Below are positions 1-10,588 of a DNA stretch of 64,000 nt, piece after piece. This stretch comes from Splendidivirga corallicola. Its GTDB lineage: Bacteria > Bacteroidota > Bacteroidia > Cytophagales > Cyclobacteriaceae. The stretch is from assembly GCA_030442035.1 (NCBI GenBank), contig JAUJEA010000016.1:85139-149138 (forward strand), written 5' to 3'. Each line of letters opens with the position of its first letter. The first letter of the stretch is position 1. Position numbers and translations under genes: made by a program. The notes beneath the pieces are model-generated. The model was given only the letters and a program-made list of their open reading frames with translations, did not search any database and was not told the origin of the DNA.

Positions 1-1
1 A

Positions 2-688
2 GCTTACTTGCTAAGTGCTTCAATAATGAATGCTCCTGCAGCAGTTGTCATCTCAAAAATCCTTTTGCCGGAAACAGAACCAGAGAAGATTGACCGCGAG
101 CTAAAAGTCAATAAGGAGAATCTTGGAGTGAATCTGATCGATGCATTATCCAATGGTACAACGGTTGGTTTGAAATTAGCTGTGAATGTTGGCGCTATGT
201 TAATGGCTTTTATTGCTATAATTTTTGCACTCAATGGTTTTTTTGTTGGTATTGTAGGGCACTATACCGGTTTGAACGAACAGATTGTGGTTGCCACAAA
301 TGGACAATTCACAGGGTTGTCCCTGGAATATATGTTGGGGCAGATATTCAGGTTATTTGCTTTTATCATGGGAGTGGAATGGAAAGATACTTTAATTGTA
401 GGTAGCTTACTAGGGCAGAAGACGGTAATCAATGAATTTATCGCCTACTCATCCCTGAGTGAAATTATTGGTACATCGAGCAATCCATTATCTCAGAAAT
501 CTGTTATAATAGCGACTTATGTTTTGTGTGGCTTTTCCAATTTCAGCTCCATAGCCATTCAAATAGGAGGAATTGGTGTTATGGCACCAAATCAGCAGGC
601 CAATTTGTCCAGATTAGGGATGAAAGCTCTTTTAGCTGCAACATTCGCCTGTATGCTCACAGCTACGATTGCAGGAGCTATAACCTGA
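2..688 (+). CDS. CNT-family nucleoside transporter, C-terminal part (5' end outside window)
   Basis: The open frame is already running at the left edge, so only the last 228 codons are present. The protein is highly hydrophobic and carries the conserved C-terminal stretch GFSNFSSIAIQIGGIG typical of concentrative nucleoside transporters (NupC/CNT), which import nucleosides with sodium or protons across the inner membrane. The segment INEFIAYSSL around residues 142-151 also fits the CNT core. A hydrophilic loop (residues 24-45) separates membrane segments. The gene ends 126 bp before the convergent pckA stop, with a shared bidirectional hairpin between them. Family assignment is firm; the substrate cannot be told from this fragment. 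Confidence 0.88.
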   Translation, partial: AYLLSASIMNAPAAVVISKILLPETEPEKIDRELKVNKENLGVNLIDALSNGTTVGLKLAVNVGAMLMAFIAIIFALNGFFVGIVGHYTGLNEQIVVATNGQFTGLSLEYMLGQIFRLFAFIMGVEWKDTLIVGSLLGQKTVINEFIAYSSLSEIIGTSSNPLSQKSVIIATYVLCGFSNFSSIAIQIGGIGVMAPNQQANLSRLGMKALLAATFACMLTATIAGAIT

Positions 689-745
689 CCTGTAAAAACT
701 TTGATCTAAAGCTTCATATTGAACTGTTAGGAAGCGCTTCTAATT

Positions 746-779
746 AAAAAGCTTCCCTAATACATTAAGGAAGCTTTTT
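746..779. terminator. Bidirectional rho-independent terminator between transporter and pckA
   Basis: Inverted repeat AAAAAGCTTCC (746-756) with GGAAGCTTTTT (769-779); the stem extends inward to 760/765 with one mismatch. The A-run on one side and T-run on the other suit termination from both convergent genes. Confidence 0.8.
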
Positions 780-813
780 ATATCTTATAATTTCCGGTTA
801 ATGAGTATCCAAA

Positions 814-2427
814 CTATACGCTTATACGTGCCTTTGGAGCTCCTTCCATAATTTCCTCATTGGCAAAATCTGCGAACTTCTCGAAATTCTTGACGAAGGC
901 ATTGGCAAGTTCATTGGCCTTTTTATAGTAGCCATCATCGTTTTTCCAGGTTTCCCTTGGGCTCAATACTTCTGATGGTACATTGGGACAGGTTGATGGA
1001 ATATTTACACCAAAGATGGAATGAGTTCTGTAACCAACATTATCTAACGTACCCTCTAAAGCGGCAGTAATCATGGCCCTTGTATATTTAAGCTTCATAC
1101 GGGATCCGACCCCATATGGACCACCGGTCCAACCGGTATTGATCAGCCAGACTTTTACATTGTACTCCTCCATTTTTTTACCCAGCATTTCAGCATATTT
1201 GGTGGGATGTAGTGGTAAGAACGGGGCACCAAAGCAAGCACTGAAAGCTGTTTGAGGTTCTGTAATACCAGCTTCGGTACCAGCTACCTTTGCGGTATAT
1301 CCTGAAATGAAGTGATACATAGCTTGTCCTTTTGTCAATCGCGAAATAGGAGGTAAAACACCATAAGCATCACATGTCAAAAAGAATATATTTTTAGGTA
1401 TACCACCGATGGAAGGCTCTACCGCATTGGCTATATGATAGATGGGATAGGCTGTTCGTGTATTTTCCGTTACCGAAGTGTCTTCGTAATTTACAGTTCT
1501 TGTATTTTTCAAGAAGCGTGTGTTTTCTACTATTGCACCAAATTTAATAGCATCATAAATTTCAGGCTCTTTCTCTCTGGTCAAATCGATTACCTTCGCA
1601 TAGCACCCACCTTCAAAATTGAAAACATTTTTATCAGTCCATCCGTGTTCATCATCACCAATCAATCCTCTGTTAGGGTCAGCCGACAAAGTTGTTTTTC
1701 CCGTTCCTGAAAGCCCAAAGAAAATTGCTGTGTCATGTTTTTTGCCAATATTGGCAGAACAATGCATCGATAATATATTATTCTCAACAGGAAGCAGATA
1801 ATTGAGTACTGAAAAAATTCCCTTTTTCATTTCACCGGCGTAACCTGTACCACCAATAAGGATCATTCTTTTAGTAAAATTGATAATGGCAAAATTCTCC
1901 TGTCGTGTGCCATCCACGGAAGGATCTGCCTTAAAATCAGGTGCACAAATGATGGTGAAGTTGGGAGCGAAACTCTCCAGCTTGTATTGTTGTGGTCTGA
2001 GAAACATATTATAACAAAACAGATTTTGCCAGGCATGTGTATTGACCACTCTCAGTTTTAAGCGATATGTTTTATCTGCTCCGGCATAGGCATCTCTCAC
2101 ATATAGATCTTTGTCTTCAAGAAACTTGATCATTTTGTTGTAGATCCCATCGAAGTGCTCTTCGGATATAGGTATGTTGATATTTCCCCACCAAACATTA
2201 TTTTCGGTTTTAGCATCCTTCACTACGAATCTGTCCTTGGGTGATCTTCCGGTGAATTTGCCGGTGTCACACATTAAAGCACCGGTATCCGTTAAATACC
2301 CTTCACCATTTTTCAACGATTCTTCTATAAGTTCTGCTGGAGTCAGGTTCCAGAAAACTTTATTCGCTTCGTTGATCCCAAGGGTTTCCAAGCCGCATTC
2401 TTTGGATTTTAATCCGAGTTCTTGCAT
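814..2427 (-). CDS. pckA: Phosphoenolpyruvate carboxykinase (ATP)
   Basis: 537 residues, the usual length for ATP-dependent PEPCK, which converts oxaloacetate and ATP to PEP, CO2 and ADP at the start of gluconeogenesis in the cytosol. The kinase-1a (P-loop) motif GLSGTGKTTLS lies near residues 237-247, followed by the kinase-2 segment GLIGDDEHGW. The substrate-site region FTGRSPKDRF is present near residues 58-67, and the C-terminal INTGWTGGPYG is also typical. The ATG at 2427 is the only sensible start. A TACCTTTG -7 element lies about 50 bp upstream. Transcribed alone, convergent with the nucleoside transporter. Confidence 0.97.
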   Translation of the reverse strand: MQELGLKSKECGLETLGINEANKVFWNLTPAELIEESLKNGEGYLTDTGALMCDTGKFTGRSPKDRFVVKDAKTENNVWWGNINIPISEEHFDGIYNKMIKFLEDKDLYVRDAYAGADKTYRLKLRVVNTHAWQNLFCYNMFLRPQQYKLESFAPNFTIICAPDFKADPSVDGTRQENFAIINFTKRMILIGGTGYAGEMKKGIFSVLNYLLPVENNILSMHCSANIGKKHDTAIFFGLSGTGKTTLSADPNRGLIGDDEHGWTDKNVFNFEGGCYAKVIDLTREKEPEIYDAIKFGAIVENTRFLKNTRTVNYEDTSVTENTRTAYPIYHIANAVEPSIGGIPKNIFFLTCDAYGVLPPISRLTKGQAMYHFISGYTAKVAGTEAGITEPQTAFSACFGAPFLPLHPTKYAEMLGKKMEEYNVKVWLINTGWTGGPYGVGSRMKLKYTRAMITAALEGTLDNVGYRTHSIFGVNIPSTCPNVPSEVLSPRETWKNDDGYYKKANELANAFVKNFEKFADFANEEIMEGAPKARISV

Positions 2428-2474
2428 TTTTTTGAGTTTAAGTTTTCTTTATTCTTGGTTTTTTTTCGATTTGA

Positions 2475-2482
2475 CAAAGGTA
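2475..2482 (-). promoter_or_regulatory. Putative Bacteroidota -7 element for pckA
   Basis: Minus-strand TACCTTTG matches the TAnnTTTG -7 consensus of Bacteroidota primary sigma factors exactly. It would give a leader of about 40 nt before pckA. No convincing -33 TTG was found at the usual 19-21 bp spacing. Confidence 0.4.
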
Positions 2483-2580
2483 ATAAATTAATCAATTCAG
2501 CTGACAGTTTAATTGGCTAATTCCCCTATTAATTGGCTGAAAATATCACGCGCGAAATAATATCCAAGTTTGGATCCATA

Positions 2581-2612
2581 TTTGCTTTAATGGAATTCAG
2601 ATTGTAGTTTTA
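2581..2612 (+). promoter_or_regulatory. Putative Bacteroidota promoter for first POT gene
   Basis: TTTG at 2581-2584, a 20-bp spacer, then TAGTTTTA at 2605-2612 (7 of 8 matches to TAnnTTTG). Spacing equals the phylum's -33/-7 arrangement and predicts a leader of about 40 nt. Confidence 0.5.
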
Positions 2613-2657
2613 GAAAATTTTGTTCAAAGACTTGTAATTTTTAAACTAACCTTGATT

Positions 2658-4169
2658 ATGTCGAGAAGTACTCATGCCTCTCCAGGAGACTCGTCTGATT
2701 TTCTGGGCCATCCAAAAGGATTAATCATTTTGTTTTTTACTGAAATGTGGGAACGCTTCAGCTATTATGGAATGCGTGGTCTGTTCGTTTTGTATTTGGT
2801 GTCCAGCGTAGCAGATGGGGGTTTTGGTTGGGACCAGGCGGCAGCACTTACCCTTTATGGTACCTATACCATGCTAGTATATGTGATGTCCATTCCAGGA
2901 GGAATTCTGGCCGATAAATTCATCGGGCAGAAAAAGGCAGTGATGGTTGGAGGTTTTTTATTAGTTGCAGGTCATGGAATTATGGCTGTTCCCGGCGAAA
3001 CCCCATTTTACATTGCAATATCATTGATTATTCTGGGTGTTGGGGCTTTAAAAGCCAATATTTCCACGATGGTTGGAGGACTTTACCGCAAGGGAGATAT
3101 ACGTAGGGACAAAGGGTTTACCATTTTCTATATGGGGATCAATTTGGGTTCGGCACTATCTTCACTGATTGTAGGCTATATTGGGCAGACTGTAGGATGG
3201 CATTGGGGATTTGGTCTGGCAGGAATTGGCATGTTGTTGGGGCAAATTGTTTTTATTGCAGGACAGAAATACCTAAAAGGAGTAGGGGAGGCCTATAAGG
3301 AGCAAAAACAAAGTGATACACCATCCGAAAATCATTTTGCCAAAATATTCTCTGATCCACGCGCCCTTATAGTGACGATTTTATTTATTGCATTGGCTGT
3401 ATACCTTGGAGTAAGCGGACACATACTTTACACTATTATGGCCGCCATTGCTGCTCCATTTCTTGGTATAGGTGTTAGTATTTATTTTAACGAATTGAAC
3501 AATATCGAGAGAGATCGGGTTATGGTTATGTTAATTGCTTTTCTCATGGTAATTGCCTTTTGGGGAGCATTTGAACAAGCTGGTGGTCTTATGAATTTGT
3601 ATACCGAATCCAAGACGGATAAAAGTGTTTTTGGTCTGTTTAGTATGACTGCAGCCCAGTTTCAGTTTTTTAATCCGGGTTTTATTCTTCTTTTTGGTAT
3701 ACCTGTGGCTACTTACTGGGTTAATCGCAGGTTAAAAGGAAAAGAAGAATCGGCAATCTTCAAGATGTCTGTTGGTAACATCATCATGGGATTGGGTTTT
3801 GTAATGATGGTTGGTGCTGCTAATCAATCTGCCAATGGTGGAATGGCCAGTATGTGGTGGATCGTTGGCGCTTATTTACTTCATACCATTGGAGAACTTT
3901 GTTCCTCTCCTGTTGCGCTATCTTTTGTAACGAAACTTGCTCCCATCAAGTATGCATCCATTATGATGGGGCTTTATTTTGCGATGACAGGACTTGGTAA
4001 TAAGGTAGCAGGAGAGTTGGGTAAGCTGGCTTCCGATTTTGGAGAGTTCCAGGTATTTGCAGGAATTGGTATTTTTTCCGTAGCTTTTGGATTACTGTTA
4101 TTGGCATTTTTAAAGAGACTGAAGAGATTAACACATGGTGCAGAGGAAATTGTAACAGATGCCGGCTAG
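2658..4169 (+). CDS. POT/PTR2-family peptide MFS transporter (copy 1)
   Basis: Proton-coupled oligopeptide transporter of the inner membrane importing di- and tripeptides. The N-terminus has the POT signature ExxER (EMWERFSYYGMR), then GGILADKFIG and FYMGINLGS, the other two hallmark motifs of the family. About 12-14 hydrophobic segments; 503 residues, usual length. ATG at 2658 is chosen over an in-frame TTG at 2652 because it follows a normal leader. A second POT gene follows 98 bp downstream, with a hairpin in between. Peptide specificity is not readable from sequence alone. Confidence 0.95.
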   Translation: MSRSTHASPGDSSDFLGHPKGLIILFFTEMWERFSYYGMRGLFVLYLVSSVADGGFGWDQAAALTLYGTYTMLVYVMSIPGGILADKFIGQKKAVMVGGFLLVAGHGIMAVPGETPFYIAISLIILGVGALKANISTMVGGLYRKGDIRRDKGFTIFYMGINLGSALSSLIVGYIGQTVGWHWGFGLAGIGMLLGQIVFIAGQKYLKGVGEAYKEQKQSDTPSENHFAKIFSDPRALIVTILFIALAVYLGVSGHILYTIMAAIAAPFLGIGVSIYFNELNNIERDRVMVMLIAFLMVIAFWGAFEQAGGLMNLYTESKTDKSVFGLFSMTAAQFQFFNPGFILLFGIPVATYWVNRRLKGKEESAIFKMSVGNIIMGLGFVMMVGAANQSANGGMASMWWIVGAYLLHTIGELCSSPVALSFVTKLAPIKYASIMMGLYFAMTGLGNKVAGELGKLASDFGEFQVFAGIGIFSVAFGLLLLAFLKRLKRLTHGAEEIVTDAG

Positions 4170-4216
4170 CGCCAGATCAAGGAATTGTAGTTTAGGATCT
4201 TATAATAAAATTTGTT

Positions 4217-4250
4217 GAGCATTTGTAAAATCAAATGCTCTTTACTTTTA
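4217..4250 (+). terminator. Hairpin terminator/attenuator between the two POT genes
   Basis: GAGCATTT (4217-4224) pairs with AAATGCTC (4233-4240) around an 8-nt loop and is followed by TTTACTTTTA. It lies in the 98-bp gap, so it may end the first transcript or lower expression of the second gene. Confidence 0.55.
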
Positions 4251-4267
4251 AAATTTAAAATCACTTT

Positions 4268-5812
4268 ATGTCTGAAATTGACCAAACTTCCTCTCCCTCC
4301 CAAGCCCAAATGTTTGGCCATCCGAAAGGCCTGTTTTATCTATTTTTTGCTGAACTGTGGGAACGCTTTAGTTTCTATGGTATGAGAGCCTTACTTACGC
4401 TCTACATGGTTGATGAAATTTTCAAAAGCTTTGAAACCCGAGATACCATTGCCACGACTATCTATGCTGCTTACGGAGCATTTGTTTATGCTACTCCGGT
4501 AGTTGGTGGAATCCTGGCAGATAGATTGCTCGGCTACCGAAGAGCGATCATATTAGGGGGTATTTTGATGGCTCTCGGACACTTTGTTCTGGCCTTTGAA
4601 AATAAAATATTATTCTTTGGGGCTTTATCACTTATCATTGCTGGTAATGGTTTGTTCAAACCAAATATTTCCTCATTTGTGGGCGCTCTCTATAAACAAG
4701 GTGACAGGCGTCGAGATGTTGGATTTACAATCTTTTATATGGGGATTAATCTTGGCGCAGCTGTGGCACCTCTATTTTGTGGATGGCTGGGTAAAGAATT
4801 CGGTTGGCATTATGGTTTTGGTGCAGCGGGTATAGGTATGGTTTTGGGATTGTTGGTTTTTTGGAATGGATTAAAATCCAATACGTTTGGAGCGGAAGGA
4901 TTGCCTCCGGAACCGGAAAAACTTAACAATCGAAAATTTGGTATCAAATTGAAACACCTGGTACCCATTTTGACTTTTTTATGTGTTCCGGTCATAGCTT
5001 TAATGATGTATTATGGTCCTTTGACCATCCCGGGTATAGGTATTGTGGATTACAAAGGCGAAGCAGTATCTTATCTTTTTTATGTTATACTGGCTGTTAT
5101 TTTATATGTTGTCATTAAAACCTTAGCTGAGGTTTCAAAAGTTGAGAGGGAGAGATTGATCGTGGTTGTTTTGCTCACTTTCTTTATTACGCTTTTTTGG
5201 GCATTTTATGAATTGTCGGGTAGCACGCTCACTTTATTTGCACAAAGAAATGTAAATCTCTTTATCATCAATGCGTCACAAACCAATTTTCTTACTGCTG
5301 GTTTTATTGTAGTTCTTGCACTACCATTTTCAGCACTTTGGAATTATTTAACACGAATAAAGCGAAACCCTTATACTCCTTATAAATTTGCAATTGGTCT
5401 GACAATTTTAGCCCTTGGTTATGTAATATATGCTTCAAGTGCCGGTTTTGCTGATGAGCAAGGCCGGGTGCCATTTGCTTTTATGTTCTTTGGGTATATG
5501 TTATTTTCAACCGGAGAGCTGTTCATGTCACCGGTTGGTTTATCAAAGGTAACTGAACTTTCTCCCAAGAAAATTGTATCATTCATGATGGGGGTATGGT
5601 TTTTGGCAGTATCTTTTGCCTTCAGACTGATAGGATTTATTGGAAATAAATTAGCTATTGAAGGTTCAGCTGACGCTGAGTTGGATACGGTGCAATCACT
5701 TTCTGTTTATACCAATGGATTTCAACAAATAGCCATGGTTACGGTTGGTGGTGCCATATTGGCCTTCATAATGGCTCCAATCATGAAAAAATGGATGCAC
5801 GGCATTCATTAA
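4268..5812 (+). CDS. POT/PTR2-family peptide MFS transporter (copy 2)
   Basis: 514-residue paralogue of the preceding gene, with the same ExxER motif (AELWERFSFYGMR), GGILADRLLG and FYMGINLGA. It differs in a longer hydrophilic loop after the sixth membrane segment (around residues 203-230) and an added hydrophobic pair near residues 232-280, as in larger bacterial POT proteins. Inner-membrane proton/peptide symport is the expected role. The pair probably arose by tandem duplication followed by clear divergence; different peptide ranges are likely but inferred. Confidence 0.94.
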   Translation: MSEIDQTSSPSQAQMFGHPKGLFYLFFAELWERFSFYGMRALLTLYMVDEIFKSFETRDTIATTIYAAYGAFVYATPVVGGILADRLLGYRRAIILGGILMALGHFVLAFENKILFFGALSLIIAGNGLFKPNISSFVGALYKQGDRRRDVGFTIFYMGINLGAAVAPLFCGWLGKEFGWHYGFGAAGIGMVLGLLVFWNGLKSNTFGAEGLPPEPEKLNNRKFGIKLKHLVPILTFLCVPVIALMMYYGPLTIPGIGIVDYKGEAVSYLFYVILAVILYVVIKTLAEVSKVERERLIVVVLLTFFITLFWAFYELSGSTLTLFAQRNVNLFIINASQTNFLTAGFIVVLALPFSALWNYLTRIKRNPYTPYKFAIGLTILALGYVIYASSAGFADEQGRVPFAFMFFGYMLFSTGELFMSPVGLSKVTELSPKKIVSFMMGVWFLAVSFAFRLIGFIGNKLAIEGSADAELDTVQSLSVYTNGFQQIAMVTVGGAILAFIMAPIMKKWMHGIH

Positions 5813-5934
5813 GCTAAAACCAAATTTTATTTTATATGACGGCGGTATTACTTTTATTAAAAGTTGGTGAACCCTGTTTTTAGGTAAAATTGTTTTATTG
5901 TATTAACTTTATAATTTAAGCTTAAGAGTCATAA

Positions 5935-6330
5935 ATGATTTCTATGGAAAGCTTTAGTCTTGAACCTACGCAGAAAACACCGAAATTATTTTTTGATCCA
6001 AGTAATGGTGCTTTTGAGATTTCAGGAAGATCAATCCCTGAAAACTCTATTGAGTTTTACAGACCTTTACTTAACTGGCTGGATGAATATATTAAATCAC
6101 CCAACAAAAAAACGGAATTGAAGATCATGTTGGAGTATTTTAATACAAGTTCTTCCAAATGTTTGGTTGAGATTTTTAGAAGACTTCAAAAAATCCACCA
6201 GGACGGTGAGCAATTACACATAGAATGGCATTACGAGGAAGAGGATGATGACATCCTTGAATCCGGCCAGGACTTCAAAGAAATTATGAAACTTCCCATT
6301 GAAATGGTGAGAATAGATACGGATTACTAA
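5935..6330 (+). CDS. SiaC-family (DUF1987) regulatory phosphoprotein
   Basis: 131 residues. The N-terminal TPKLFFDPSNGAFEISGRSIPENS and the following pattern (YRPLLNWLDEYI, then LEYFNTSSSK) match the DUF1987/SiaC family, small proteins related to anti-anti-sigma factors whose phosphorylation is set by a SiaB-type kinase and a SiaA-type PP2C phosphatase in Pseudomonas. Neither partner is present in this window, so the wiring here is unknown. Ends before a strong hairpin shared with groL. Confidence 0.82.
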   Translation: MISMESFSLEPTQKTPKLFFDPSNGAFEISGRSIPENSIEFYRPLLNWLDEYIKSPNKKTELKIMLEYFNTSSSKCLVEIFRRLQKIHQDGEQLHIEWHYEEEDDDILESGQDFKEIMKLPIEMVRIDTDY

Positions 6331-6351
6331 GTCTTTTTTAGTTTAGAAAAT

Positions 6352-6386
6352 AAAAAAGCTTCATGGATTTCCATGAAGCTTTTTTT
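6352..6386. terminator. Bidirectional terminator between DUF1987 gene and groL
   Basis: Perfect 16-bp inverted repeat: 6352-6367 (AAAAAAGCTTCATGGA) with 6370-6385, loop of 2 nt, A-run on the left and T-run on the right. It serves both convergent genes. Confidence 0.88.
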
Positions 6387-6406
6387 GTATATCAAAATAA
6401 TTGATT

Positions 6407-8053
<1,647 letters not shown>

Positions 8054-8093
8054 TTATAGGTTTAATGATTTTCGTTTTGATTTATGAGAAAAC

Positions 8094-8372
8094 TTAGACA
8101 ATACCAAAAATGTCAGATTCCTTCATGATTAAATATTCTTTTCCGTCGATAGATATTTCAGTACCGGAATATTTTCCGTAAAGTACCTGATCACCTACTT
8201 TAACATTGAAAGGTTCATCTTTTTTACCAGTACCAACTGCTACGATCTCACCTCTTTGTGGCTTTTCCTTAGCAGTATCAGGGATAATAATTCCAGAAGC
8301 TGTTTTCTCTTCAGCTGCGGCTGGTTCAACTAGAACTCTATCCGCTATTGGTTTAAAGTTTACGTTTGACAT
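8094..8372 (-). CDS. groS: Co-chaperonin GroES
   Basis: 92 residues with the GroES pattern: [10 protein letters not shown] at the N-terminus, the mobile-loop region with [16 protein letters not shown], and [11 protein letters not shown]. It caps the GroEL ring in an ATP-dependent cycle. First gene of the groES-groL operon. No CIRCE operator is visible upstream; a sigma-54-like site lies about 50 bp before the start. Confidence 0.98.
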   Translation of the reverse strand: MSNVNFKPIADRVLVEPAAAEEKTASGIIIPDTAKEKPQRGEIVAVGTGKKDEPFNVKVGDQVLYGKYSGTEISIDGKEYLIMKESDIFGIV

Positions 8373-8421
8373 TAGTCTATAAATTTTAGTTTAGATTTTA
8401 ACAAATTCTTGGAAACTCCTT

Positions 8422-8438
8422 AGCATTTCCTATGCCAA
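8422..8438 (-). promoter_or_regulatory. Possible sigma-54-like -24/-12 site upstream of groES
   Basis: Minus-strand TTGGCATAGGAAATGCT has GG and GC separated by 10 nt and resembles TGGCAC-N5-TTGCW, and it would start transcription roughly 40 nt before groES. No TAnnTTTG element was found in the same 300-bp spacer. A single match of this kind can occur by chance. Confidence 0.3.
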
Positions 8439-8672
8439 CACTTTGGTGTCACCCAAAATGTTACTATTTCCAGTCAAAATTTCAGTTTTTATATCGGGCC
8501 GCTAAATTAATGAAAATTATTGTGACAATATTACGTTGGTTTATATTAAATGCATAAAGTGTTTATTTATCAGATATTAAGGATTATATTTTGTAAATGT
8601 GAATTGATGTGAACTTGTAAAATATTGTTAAACAGTTAGATAGATCAAAAAGCCATTAATGAAAGACGGATT

Positions 8673-9482
8673 GTGGCAAGCAGGTTTACATCGAATTTTG
8701 AACCTAAAGAAGATCAAGTCAGATTGACAGATTTTCACTGGCTTCATGACAAAATAAGGAAGGGTATGACAACATTGCACAAAGATTGGATCACTAACGG
8801 TTTGGTTGATTTCGAATACAAAAAGTATAAACTACTTGCCTATTTACAGGAAGTAAAGTCAAATTTTGACGCACTGAGGTTATACCCATTTTTGGGAGAC
8901 CTGGCCTTTCATTATAAAAACCTTCTTATACTAAAGGAAAATAAAAATCTCATCTATGAAAATTTTCCAAAAACGATCTCCAAAGCGGACTTCAGGCGCT
9001 TGAAAATTCATTACAAAAAGGTGATTGAGGATAATCAATTGATGGAGATCATAGAGGAAATATTAACTTTTGCCGTGCCACAAATGAGAGCTGCGTTGGA
9101 AGAAGGTAAAAATATTTATGAAACCATTGAGGATCATTTAACCATTGAAACTATTGGGATTTCTCCTTTATATGTCGATGAGGGGTATTTATTTATCAAT
9201 GAACAATATGGGAAAGAGACCAATATTTATCAATATCAGATATCGGTTTTTAAGAATGCCACAGAAAAATTCAGAGGTATCCACACCAAATTTTTAGAAA
9301 GGGTCAGAAGAAATCTTGGTTCCAGTTTTGAGCAGCTAAAGTTAAACCTGATCAAAAAAAATAAGGCGCTTCCAAATCCAGCTACTTTTTTGATCAACGT
9401 AGAGATTAAATGCCCTCATGATGCGACCGTTCTTCCTATTGCAAAAAGAATGTTGATGCGTCACATTAATGATGCTGCTTAA
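8673..9482 (+). CDS. Conserved protein of unknown function, 269 aa
   Basis: Soluble, charged protein without signal peptide or membrane segment. I do not recognise a named domain. The N-terminal half is rich in long helices (residues 25-160); the C-terminal part (residues 165-250) reads as mixed strand/helix. The frame begins with GTG at 8673; the only nearby in-frame ATG is 32 codons in and would remove conserved-looking sequence, so GTG is preferred. The gene is divergent from groES across a 300-bp spacer. It is likely a genuine gene by length and codon use; its function is unknown. Confidence 0.7.
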   Translation: MASRFTSNFEPKEDQVRLTDFHWLHDKIRKGMTTLHKDWITNGLVDFEYKKYKLLAYLQEVKSNFDALRLYPFLGDLAFHYKNLLILKENKNLIYENFPKTISKADFRRLKIHYKKVIEDNQLMEIIEEILTFAVPQMRAALEEGKNIYETIEDHLTIETIGISPLYVDEGYLFINEQYGKETNIYQYQISVFKNATEKFRGIHTKFLERVRRNLGSSFEQLKLNLIKKNKALPNPATFLINVEIKCPHDATVLPIAKRMLMRHINDAA

Positions 9483-9532
9483 TTGATTAGCTCTTACTAT
9501 CTCTTAAAGAGATCTTTCCTTTCCTAATCAAT
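9482..9532 (+). terminator. Nested hairpin after the 269-aa gene
   Basis: ATTGATTAG (9482-9490) pairs with CTAATCAAT (9524-9532), enclosing a near-palindrome ATCTCTT-A-AAGAGAT (9499-9513). It directly follows the stop codon. There is no clear T-run, so it could equally be an RNA-stability element. Confidence 0.4.
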
Positions 9533-9635
9533 TAATTAATACCCTATCATGCATTGCACCTGTTGCAGCAATGGAAAAAAACACTTATTTTCGAATTTTT
9601 CTGTCTAAACACAAGGCTTTAAACTACCTTACTCC

Positions 9636-10484
9636 ATGGATAATTCATCGGCCTATATTCTTTTTGCTGCATTATTTATCATCATGTTTGGGATGGGACT
9701 TTCCCTGACAATTGAGGATTTTAAAAGAGTAGTAACCTTCCCCAAAGCGGCTATTACCGGTTTATTCAACCAAATGATTTTGTTGCCGATAATAGGTTTT
9801 CTGCTGGCATCCTTTATGCAGGTAGCACCTGTAATATCGGTGGGAATAATGCTGTTAGCGGCCTGCCCGGGTGGTGCAACTTCTAACCTCATAACACACC
9901 TGGCCAAAGGCGATACAGCGCTCTCTATTACCTTGACAGCCATTACAAGCATTGCCACCATTTTCACTATTCCATTCATCGTTCAATGGTCGATGGTTGC
10001 ATTTCTGCAACAAGAGCAGCAATTGGTTTTAGACATACCTTCTATTATGCTGCAATTGCTCATGATCACATTGATACCGGTTTCATTGGGGATGTTGATC
10101 AATGCCAAGGCTACCTCTTTTGCAAAGAAAATGGATAAACCTACAAAAATTGCCTCAGCCGTGGTTTTTGCTTTGGTACTAGTGGGTGTTATTCTTAAAG
10201 AAAGGGATAATGTGGTGCCATTTTTTCAACAAGCCGGATTCATCGCCCTATTACTCAATCTTCTAACAATGGGGACAGCCATGATCAGTGCCAGGGTTAT
10301 GAGATTGCCAAAGAGACAAGCGATTAGTATTGCTATAGAGTCAGGAATTCAAAACGGAACGCTTGCCATAACTATAGCAACAGTAACCCTCGGTGATAGT
10401 CAGCTATCTATTGCTCCAGCCATTTACGGACTTATTATGTTTGTAACAAGTATCGGTGTGATAGTATGGAGTATTCGAAGATAG
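9636..10484 (+). CDS. Bile acid:sodium symporter (BASS/SBF) family transporter
   Basis: 282 residues forming about nine membrane segments. The N-terminal region MFGMGLSLTIEDFKRV and the LLAACPGGATSNLITHLAKG stretch (near residues 71-90) are hallmarks of the SBF/BASS family, and the later IESGIQNGTLAITIA matches the second conserved crossover region. Such proteins carry organic anions or small metabolites with sodium across the inner membrane; the bacterial substrates are varied (pantothenate, taurocholate and others), so none is assigned here. It ends convergently with the small lipoprotein gene. Confidence 0.9.
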   Translation: MDNSSAYILFAALFIIMFGMGLSLTIEDFKRVVTFPKAAITGLFNQMILLPIIGFLLASFMQVAPVISVGIMLLAACPGGATSNLITHLAKGDTALSITLTAITSIATIFTIPFIVQWSMVAFLQQEQQLVLDIPSIMLQLLMITLIPVSLGMLINAKATSFAKKMDKPTKIASAVVFALVLVGVILKERDNVVPFFQQAGFIALLLNLLTMGTAMISARVMRLPKRQAISIAIESGIQNGTLAITIATVTLGDSQLSIAPAIYGLIMFVTSIGVIVWSIRR

Positions 10485-10588
10485 ACTTATACCTCGACCA
10501 AGATCATTTTGGAAATTGGCTTCTTTGAACCGGGACAGATTATGATTTAGTATCCTTGTTAATATTGGGGCAGGTTGGAGTTACGGTT

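Noticed and set aside
8373..8672. CIRCE operator upstream of groES
   Set aside because: No TTAGCACTC-N9-GAGTGCTAA match, even with several mismatches; only a single TTAGCA half can be found.
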